This document shows, one piece after another, positions 56,231 through 64,000 of a stretch of 64,000 nt of DNA. The translations under genes and the position numbers were made by a program. The notes under the pieces are model-generated. The model was not told where the DNA came from and did not search any database. It was given only the letters and a program-made list of their open reading frames with translations. The DNA is from Balaenoptera acutorostrata. Lineage: Eukaryota > Chordata > Mammalia > Artiodactyla > Balaenopteridae. The stretch is from positions 28,764,116 to 28,828,115 of the forward strand of contig NC_080073.1 in assembly GCF_949987535.1 (NCBI RefSeq), read 5' to 3'. Positions within the stretch are counted from its first letter, which is position 1, and each line of letters begins with the position of its first letter.

Positions 56231-57764
56231 CACTCATAATGGAAGAGAAATGTACAAAAGAGAAATGTACAATTATGTGGTTAATTCTATCAGAGAAGAG
56301 CGAAGAGTTGGAACCAATAATTTACTCTACCATAGAGACTTTTGAAGAATGGATGAGTAAGTGACAAATTTCAAAAGTTTCACATAGAGACCAATTCCAT
56401 TGCTTTTTTTGTTAACACTGTGTCTGAAATCCTACAGGGGTAAAAGTCTCACAAAAGATCTTTTAAATTTGATAGATAATACCAGTTAGGAGCTAAAGAA
56501 GGTCCAAACTTCTGAAAGAACAGCCCTGCCTATATACTGATTATAAGGTACTGGGGAAGAAAACAGGTGTTTATATAAATAATTCCATAGCAAGATGTAA
56601 GATGGTAAGGGTCCTTCAAAGACCTGTTGCAAGTAAAATGGTAGAGGGATTTACAAAGCAATATTTGGGTTTTCCTGGTTTGATCTTCCAGTTGTTAAGT
56701 TTTTTTTGTACTGAAAAATGTAGAAGAAATTGCCTAATAGCTAAATTGGGAAAAATTTTTATTTCCCAGAAATACTGATGTACTTTTTATTATGCATGTT
56801 TTAGAAGGAGACTATAGGAGCTCCACAGTTTTAGAAAAACAGATCAATGTGTTTCTTAAGCCTTCTGTCCTTCAACAAATTGAACAGTCTGGAATGTCAA
56901 ATTGAAAATATGAAAGGAAAAAAATCTGCTACTATGAAGAATCATATCAATATAAATGTAAGACAATGAGATCCATTGCTGAGAAATTTAAAAATCCCTT
57001 TAGTCTTTGACTGAATTAAGAAAATGTGAAGTTAGAGAAACAAACAGAGTAATATAGCTGTCTAGAAATAATTCATTTTGGGTCACTTCTTTTAGAAATT
57101 ATAGAAAATCATTCACCTGTGAATGTAGGAAACCATTGCTAATTGTCAGTCTTGATATGAAAAGAAATACAGCAGTTTGAGAAAAAAAATATTCTAGCAA
57201 TCATCTCAACTTTTATTGTTATTTTGACCGAAATGAACTGAAGGATCATTTTGATGGTGAAAAAAAACATCTATTGAGGCTAAGATTGAGTGTATTTCCA
57301 CACAGCTTCTTTCAGAAATTGAGATAGATTTCTAAAGAAACATTATTTTATCTTCAATGATATAGACGTTTGAGTTAATTTTTCCCAACAACTTTCTAAG
57401 ATTTTTATAGCCTACGTGAGAGTAATAGAGAATGAAATTGATAAACAATGGTATCAGTAAGCTCATTAAAATGTAAAAGAATTTTCCCTCCTGCAAGATG
57501 AAAATTCGGGGGGCAGCTAAGAGGAACAGTCTCCACATCCATTTGATATGTTCTAAAGCATTAACAAGGATGCAAAAATAATCTAACTGGTTGAAGACAA
57601 TAATATAATAATTTAGGCTCTTGATTACTGTGTTATCGGAAGACTGTGAGTTACCTTGTCTGATAAGGTACATGTTTAAATTCAAAGTCCACATATATGT
57701 ATTGGGTTATTCTTCCATCAGGTGAAAATTTTAAAATATGAATCTTTTGTGGTCATACAAAAAG
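56231..57764. other. Unassigned AT-rich stretch
   Basis: It contains a short direct repeat (AGAGAAATGTACAA twice at 56,244-56,272). It also contains a minus-strand frame at 57,332-57,694 (120 codons) with two hydrophobic stretches and no recognised family, which I do not call a gene. Confidence 0.4.
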
Positions 57765-58050
57765 AGCATAAAATTTAGTGTTCCAAGATATGGCTTTGAG
57801 TTCCAACTTTGCCATTTATTAATGAGTTACTCAACTTCTCTGAGTCTTAATTTTCTCCTCTATAAAATGGGGATGAAGATGTCAGTTGCAAAGGCTGTGA
57901 AAAGTGCAAAATGAAATAATTTTATAATATAATAAATATAATATATAACATAAAAATATAATTTAGTTTATAGTGTATAATTATATATTATATATGAATA
58001 TAATTGCCTCACACATATTCATAGCCAATAAATGATAGTTACTATTATTA
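57765..58050 (+). mobile_element. MIR SINE with AT-rich expansion
   Basis: GGCTTTGAGTTCCAACTTTG, CTCTGAGTCTTAATTTTCTCC, TCTATAAAATGGGGATGAAG and, after an AT-rich block at 57,917-57,998, CCAATAAATGATAGTTACTA. The expansion lies inside the MIR 3' half. Confidence 0.75.
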
Positions 58051-58274
58051 TAAGTATTTTCTATCAGAGAGACAACACTTAAAAAATACTTTCTAATTTT
58101 AAAAATACACAGATTTGCATATATTTTTGAGTCAGTTAAATGTTGCACTGATATTCTGTGCCATAATCATCTGTCATGACTAGAGGGGCTCACAGAAATG
58201 TAAGTGTAAGATAACAGTTACCAATGTAAGATAAAATGGGGAAGAGGGTAATGCATCAGTGAAATAATCAGTAT

Positions 58275-58735
58275 ATTAGTTATCTATTGCTGCAAAACAA
58301 ATTATCCAAAAGCTTATCAGCTTAAAACAATAAATATTTATCACCTTGCAGTTTCTGTGGGTTAGAGATTAGGGAGCAGCTTTACTGGGTGGCTCTGGCT
58401 CATGGTCTCTCATGATGGTGCAATGAAGACATTGGCCAGGGCCGCAGCTTTTCGAAAGCTTGACTGGGGCTGGAAGATGCACTTCCAAGATGGTTCATTT
58501 ACATGGTTGTTGGCAAGAAGCCTCAGTTCCTTGTCATTTGGAATTCCCTTAAGGGCTGCTTGAGTGTCATTATGACGTGGCAGCTGGGTTCTTCCCAAGG
58601 AAGTAATCCAAGAGAGAGCAACGTGGAAGCTGCAATGACTTTTATGACCTGATCTTGAAAGTCACACACAGACACTTCTGCATATTTTCTTCGTTGGAAG
58701 TGAGTCACAAAGCCAGTGCATCGAAACATCGTGGA
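58275..58735 (-). mobile_element. MLT1-type LTR (ERVL-MaLR)
   Basis: On +: ATTAGTTATCTATTGCTGCA, CAGCTTAAAACAATAAATATTT, CAGTTTCTGTGGGTTAGAGAT, GGTCTCTCATGATGGTGCAA, CTTTTATGACCTGATCTTGAAAGTC and CATTATGACGTGGCAGCTGGG. The reverse complement has the CTGTGAGATAATAAATGTTT-like polyadenylation end and TAGATAACTAAT terminus of MLT1 LTRs. Confidence 0.65.
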
Positions 58736-59817
58736 CATGTTTAAAAACTACAACAGTCTGTGGAAAGTGTACTTTGATTCTGTGTTTTCTTTCTTAGTTT
58801 ACTGTTATTTTGACATGCGACTAATACGTAAATTGAAACTCAGGGTTTAAATGGCAATGAGAGTTTAGTAGAGCTGATGAGAGTTACTCCTTAGGTAGCA
58901 GGAAAGTAAGAAGAGGGTAAGGATTAGAATCTCAATTTGTTAAAACCACTAAGCCTTCAGTCTCTAAGATTAGAGGATCAGTAAGTTATTTATTCACTCA
59001 CAAATATTTAATAAATCAATTTTGATGAGACAGGTATTCCTTCATTATCGACCTAAAAATAAAACCAAAAACAGTTAAAGGAGGACTAGTGAAGCCCTAG
59101 GAAAAAAAGACTTAGACCATCCATCCAGGAGAAATACTTGTGATTATCAGTCACACGTAGGGTAGTTTTGCAAAGTTATGTTGAGAGATCTCTAAAGCAG
59201 GGAAGGAAATCTATAGTTTAAATGTCTCAAAGAAATATAAATCAAATATTGATTAGCTGTGCTAATTGAGAGTATTTGGACTATCCCCAATTTTTTTCCA
59301 TTTGGCCCTAGATATTATGATTTAGAGAATTCACAATTCTTTTCTTGTTTGAAATGTGTTCTGGAATTATTATTAGGAGATTGCTTTCCCTGGTTATGTG
59401 AATTAAGGGGGCTGGAGTGGAGATGGGTGGGTGCACTGTAGCACAAAGGGAAGCCAGCCTTTTGGATTTGCACTTGTCTTATTCTGTTTTCCATCAGTTA
59501 CAATTGGTAGAGAAAGGTAGTGATATGTGTAGGATCTAAGTTGCATAATTTTTTGACATCAAGAAACAATATTCCATAAGTATACTGAAGAAATAAACAC
59601 TAGGGGGAAATCTGGAAAGGGAAAAATAGATATTCTGAAGAAAAAAAGGTTTAATTGTATGATATTGAAGAAGGATGTAATTTCAAACCTTTTTTTCTCA
59701 GTTTGACTTGAGTGTGAAACATAAGAGAAGAAGAAAGAGAGAGAGAGAGCACAAAAATAGTAAGAAGACTGCCAATCTAGATCAATTGAGATTTGGTATT
59801 TGAAATGAAAAAGAAAA

Positions 59818-59820
<3 letters not shown>
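58736..59820. other. Unassigned stretch
   Basis: It contains a (GA)n-like purine run at about 59,730-59,750. No gene. Confidence 0.4.

Positions 59821-59870
<50 letters not shown>
59821..59870. repeat. (AT)25 microsatellite
   Basis: Fifty uninterrupted bases of alternating A and T, directly followed by CTCGAG. Self-complementary and able to form a hairpin or cruciform. Confidence 0.98.
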
Positions 59871-59873
<3 letters not shown>

Positions 59874-60645
59874 GAGGTTATAATAAAATGGTGGGAAAGA
59901 AGTAGGTGGACTAAGACTGCTAAGAAAAAAAATGTAGACTCCATCCTACACTGGTAGGGCTAACCTCAGTCTACTGACTTTTCCTACAACTGTCTTCATC
60001 TGCAGGCAGGAGAACACTGCCCGGGACTTTGATAGTGGGTCTGTTAGCCACAAATTTAGTGCATAAAGGCATCCAGTAGGAGGTAAGATCTATTTTTGTG
60101 GTGGTAAAGCACTTGTGTTGGCATGCCCTAATTGTGTTTGCAGTAAAATTGAAGACGATTACCAGAGTGGGAAATCAGCTGAACGATCATAAATAACTGG
60201 TCAAATGAGTGGCAGTGCTGCCCAGTCAACAACATCATTTTTGTGGTCAATGGTGTTCACGGAGCACCCACTGGGTGTCTGGCATAAAGGAAGCAAAGGC
60301 CGTGATTCTGAGGGAATTACCAGGCCTGATTTCCGTGGGGCTCCACTGTGCTTTGCTCTGGGGGTGCCTGATTCCTTTGTGCCATTGTTACTGCAAAAAT
60401 AGTCTTCTACACTCCTGGCCCACCCCTCTGCTTCCTTCTCTCCTCATCTGAGAGGCTTAATTCCCTCCCTGCTAGCTAAACTTCAGTGTGTGGGGCTGGT
60501 CCTGACCTTGGTTGGTGGGAATGGGAGGAACTCAAGGTCACTGCTGGGGCGTCTCAGTCTTTATGCTTTGACCTTGAGCCTCTATCAAGGCATATGAACC
60601 ACTGTATGATACTGCCTCTAGCTCTGATATGCTGGGGAGACTTCC
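59871..60645. other. Unassigned stretch
   Basis: Frames at 60,205-60,402 and 60,209-60,451 overlap on the same strand. Neither is recognised. Confidence 0.4.
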
Positions 60646-60649
60646 ATTG

Positions 60650-61345
60650 CAAACCAGAGCCTCAAACCTAATAGTCATCCTCTATGTCTCTCTTTCACAC
60701 CCCACATCCAGTCCATCAGTGAGTCCTATTGCCCCTACCTTTCACAGATTCCAAATCTGCTACTTCTCATCTCCAGGGTTACTCTCCCACCTTTTGCTTG
60801 GACTACTAGAATAACCTCTACATTCACTCTTACTCTCTCACATAGTGGCCAGAATGAGCTTTAAAAAAAAAAGCTCTTGTTGGTAGGCTCTGACTCCCAT
60901 CTACAGAATCTTTATACTCTAGTCACATGTGTTTACTGCTATACTGGGAAGAGCCAAGTGTATTCCACCTCACATCTTTACTTGGGCAGTTCCCTCTGCC
61001 TAGAATGCTCTTTTCCTAGCTCCTGCTTGGCTGGTCCATCTGACCACTCAGGTCTCTGTTCCCATGTCACCTCCCCAGAAAGTCCTTTTTTTACCATACT
61101 ATCTACATAACATTTACCTGCTGTCGTTTTCTATACCTTTACTCTGTTTTAATTTCTTCATAGCACTCATCACTACCCAATGGTGTATTATATATTTATT
61201 ATCTGTCTCTCCCACTAGAATATAATTACCATGAGGGCAGGGACTTGGTTTTGTTCACCACCATATCTCTAGAACCTAGAACAGTGCCTCACATATTGGA
61301 GGCACTAAAAAATATCAGTTGAAAGTATGAATGAACAAATAATAG
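60650..61345 (+). mobile_element. L2 LINE
   Basis: CACACCCCACATCCAGTCCA, CTACTTCTCATCTCCAGGG, GGACTACTAGAATAACCTC, CTCTGCCTAGAATGCTCTTT, CAGGTCTCTGTTCCCATGTC, CCATGAGGGCAGGGACTTGG and CAGTGCCTCACATATTGGAG with a GTATGAATGAAC end give a long sense L2. Confidence 0.85.
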
Positions 61346-61394
61346 CTACCATAAAGTTGCTATGTCATTCACAGGCTGATTGTCTCAGATTGCA

Positions 61395-62300
61395 TTTTCT
61401 AAAAATGACCACTACATTCTTCCATCCCATATGATCCTTTTTGCACTGTGACTTTGACACTCCTCCCTTTGAGAGGTGGGGTTTATGTTCCCCCTCTTGA
61501 ATTTGGGCAGGTTTGTGACTGTGGTGGAAGTGATGCTATTTGACATCTGAGACTAGGTCATAAAAAGGTGAAGCTTCCACCTGGTTCTCTTTGAATCGGT
61601 CTCTCCTGGAACCCAGCCACGATACAGTTAGGAAGCCCAATCAGACACATGGAGAAGCCACATGGAAGTATTCTGGCTAATGAACTCAGCTGAGGTCCTA
61701 GCTGGTAGCCAGCATCAACTGTCAGACATGTGAGTAAGGAAGCCCTAGAGATGGCTGTAGCCCTCAGCCACTGAGTCACCCCCAACATTTGATTCTCCCC
61801 AGAGGAGGCTCCTGACATTGTGGAACAGAGACAAGCCATCCTGGCTGTGCCCTTCATGAATTCCTGTGACACAGAAACCATGAGAGATGATTGCTGTTCT
61901 ATGTCACTTTTTGTTTTGGTTTATTACACAAAAATATATAGCTACAGGGACTTCCCTGGTGGCGCAGCGGTTAAGAATCCGCCTGCCAATGCAGGGGACA
62001 CGGGTTCGATCGCTGGTCCGGGAAGATCCCACATACCGCGGAGCAACTAAGCCTGTGCTCTAGAGCCCACGAGCCACAACTACTGAGCCCACATGCCACA
62101 AAAATTGAAACCCGTGTACCTAGAGCCTGTGCTCCACAACAAGAGAAGCCACCACAATAAGAATCATGTGCACCACAATGAAGAGTAGCCCCCGCTCGCC
62201 GCAACTAGAGAAAGCCCGCATGCAGCAACGAAGACCCAACGCAGCCAAAAATAAATAAATAAAATAAAATAATTTTATTTAAAAAAATATATATATAGCT
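61395..62300 (+). mobile_element. MLT1-type LTR, sense, with nested SINE
   Basis: TGACTTTGACACTCCTCCCT, TTGAATTTGGGCAGGTTTGTG, GGTCATAAAAAGGTGAAGCT, AGCTGAGGTCCTAGCTGGTA, GCCAGCATCAACTGTCAGAC and AACAGAGACAAGCCATCCTGG are in MLT1 order. A SINE at 61,946-62,285 is inserted near its 3' end. Confidence 0.7.
61946..62285 (+). mobile_element. CHR-1-type SINE
   Basis: Starts GGGACTTCCCTGGTGGCGCAGC, with B box GGTTCGATCGC, repeated CCACAACTACTGAGCC-type blocks, GAAGACCCAACGCAGCC and (AATA)n. The target duplication AAATATATAGCTA-type (left 61,931-61,944, right about 62,286-62,300) has a few mismatches in the AT part. Confidence 0.9.
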
Positions 62301-62339
62301 AGAAAAATAAATGAACAAATAACTACCCAACCTCTTTTC

Positions 62340-62580
62340 ACCTTCCCTTTGTGAGGTGTGGGTAGGATGGCAGAAGCTGGAGCAGCCGTCTTGGACTCAG
62401 AGATGGAAGCTACCACTTCATTACGCAAAACGACAAGATGAAACGAGCCTGGGTCTCTGGTGCCACAGAGTTTCTGTATCAGTGCTGAGTGACAAGAAAT
62501 ATAATTCTGCCTTGTTTATTTAAGCCTTTGTTATATTTGGGTCTTTGTTATTCATTGCAACAGCTGGAGCCTATATCCTG
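62340..62580 (+). repeat. Possible MLT-like repeat 3' part
   Basis: GGTGCCACAGAGTTTCTGTA, TGCCTTGTTTATTTAAGCC and TTGTTATTCATTGCAACAGC resemble the polyadenylation side of an old LTR. Weak. Confidence 0.3.
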
Positions 62581-62604
62581 TCTCATGCAATAACCACCGC
62601 CACC

Positions 62605-62825
62605 ACCATTTTGTTAAGGGCTTACTGTGTGCTCGGCACTGTGCTGTACATATGTTGTTTCATTTAATCCTCAATACAACTGTATGAGGTGGGTTGTCTC
62701 TTTATTCCCATTTTGCGAAAGGGTAAACTGAGCTCAGATTAAGTAACTTAGCCAGTTTCATAGTTGGAAGCAGCAGGGTTTGGATTTGAGGGCAAATCAA
62801 AGGGGCTTTAGAGCCTGAGCTGTTT
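62605..62825 (-). mobile_element. MIR SINE
   Basis: AAGGGCTTACTGTGTGCTCG, TTCATTTAATCCTCAATACA, TGTATGAGGTGGGTTGTCTC and GTTTGGATTTGAGGGC are antisense MIR blocks over most of the element. Confidence 0.85.
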
Positions 62826-63426
62826 TAGTTCACTCTTCTGCCTCACGTGAGTTTAGCTCAAGCTTTCTTTCAGGGAAGTGGGAAATAAGCCTGTAAAGAG
62901 AAGAGGCAAAAGAATAAACTGTCTGCAATAGCTGCTTTGGCAGCAGAAAGGCAGCTCATAGGTGCTAAGATGAACCATTTTTTTTCTCAGCTATGACGGT
63001 ATACAGGAATAACCATGTCTTTTTCAAACCAGAACAACAAAATATATAAATATACAAATAATCTACCTCAATATAAATATCTCTGTCTTTACCATATTCC
63101 GTTGTTGGTGTTTTGCATATATGCAAATGTGTATGTGTATATATATACACATGTACATAGTCACGCACGTGTGCATACATGTATATTCCTGCATGCCTCC
63201 TATCATGGTGTTGCCCACTGCATCTTGGGATGCTGCAACTCAGCAGCTGCTAATAACTCAAAATCTAAAAAGAATTTAACAGATGAAACGCTTTCATAAT
63301 GCTTATTTTAGGTGATGAGGCACTAATGAAATAATATGAACTCCTTTTGAAAAAGGAAGTCCAAATAATTCTATTCATACTTGAGAGATATTACAAATAC
63401 TACTACCTGGGTTGTAGGGAGAGAGT
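62826..63426. other. Unassigned stretch
   Basis: A mixed (AT)/(AC) run lies at about 63,118-63,185. It generates open frames on both strands with no real product. Confidence 0.4.
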
Positions 63427-63556
63427 TACATAATCTCAATTAATCCTCACAACAATCCTAAGGATAGGAACCATTATCCTATTACAGATTAGGAAGCAAA
63501 GGCATAGAAAGGTTAAATGTTTTTCTAAAGGTCACACAGCCAGGAGTCCTTCTGTT
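63427..63556 (-). mobile_element. MIR SINE
   Basis: ATCTCAATTAATCCTCACAAC, CCTATTACAGATTAGGAAGC and AAGGTCACACAGCCAGGAGT are antisense MIR. Confidence 0.8.
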
Positions 63557-64000
63557 TGACTGCAAGAGAAGCATGAAAAATACTCCGTTATTTGCTTTTC
63601 AGTATGAATGAATTTGTTGTATCAATTCATATTTTACTTATTGATTTACTAGAGGAAAACACTGGAGATATCTTAATTACAGTTAAGATATAAGGTCAAA
63701 GATATTCTTGCTATTTCTTTTTAAAAGAGGTAAAAGCTGCCAGACTACAATTTAGTTAAATGAAATGTACATGGTAATGCTATCTTCCAATGTTTGAAAG
63801 CTGCAAATTATATGGAAGTAGTACAAGGACTATCAAAGTGAATTATGAAATGATATAAAATAAAGAAAAACCAGTCATGCTCTGGAAGGGAAATTCTTAT
63901 TTGCTGTACCTAATTAGGTAGTCTTTGAAGCAAGAGCTAAGAGAGTTGGGTCGTTGAGGAGATGTCAAATGGAACTAGACTCTAGTAAATGATGGAGTTG
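63557..64000. other. Unassigned stretch to window end
   Basis: Nothing recognisable. Confidence 0.4.

Noticed and set aside
1..64000. An undescribed biological system
   Set aside because: The whole window can be read as mammalian intergenic or intronic DNA with known classes of mobile elements. No gene cluster or repeated architecture outside those classes was seen.

Overview
This window reads as non-coding mammalian DNA, almost certainly from a cetacean (whale or dolphin) or a very close relative. The main evidence is seven or more copies of the tRNA-derived CHR-type SINE. These start GGGCTTCCCTGGTGGCGCAG, carry Pol III A-box and B-box promoters (TGGCGCAGTGG, GGTTCGAGCCC) and end in (AATA)n or A-rich tails. 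They sit among LINE-1 copies of cetartiodactyl type and the usual old mammalian repeats (MIR, L2, MER5-type, Tigger, MLT1). I found no exon, gene promoter, structural RNA gene, CRISPR array or prokaryotic feature that I can support. Almost every open frame longer than 60 codons is short and lies inside a repeat, or shows no recognisable family.

Layout. Positions 1-2,300 hold an old LINE-1 fragment and an LTR-like repeat split by a solo LTR. Positions 2,843-7,252 hold one defective class I (ERV1/gamma-type) endogenous retrovirus with both LTRs and broken pieces of gag, reverse transcriptase and integrase. Positions 7,327-7,960 hold an old LINE-1 3' end with a tandem duplication. Positions 9,420-10,512 hold an L2 3' end split by a second copy of the LTR-like repeat. 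Positions 11,078-12,125 hold a CHR-2-type SINE and LINE-1. MIR, L2 and LINE-1 fragments follow to about 18,600. A younger LINE-1 with a SINE nested inside lies at 18,614-19,839. Positions 20,000-36,000 are mostly unassigned DNA with MIR, L2, MER5A, an 8-bp-flanked hAT element and one SINE. A three-layer nest (LTR-like repeat, Tigger, SINE) lies at 35,671-36,452, LINE-1 copies at 38,749-39,728 and 40,350-40,660, and nested LINE-1/SINE insertions at 46,240-48,634. A CpG-rich and therefore young SINE lies in an old LINE-1 at 53,944. MLT-type LTRs, an L2 and a last SINE occupy 58,000-62,300.

No genes act together here. The readable biology is the history of insertion: which element landed in which, often proved by matching target-site duplications. 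The most informative items are the unequal CpG content of the two retroviral LTRs, a perfect 43-bp tandem duplication at 37,489, the young SINE at 53,944, and the nested insertions. I saw nothing that supports an undescribed biological system. Family names rest on recalled consensus sequences and were not checked with RepeatMasker. Boundaries are good to a few bases where a target duplication is cited and to tens of bases elsewhere.
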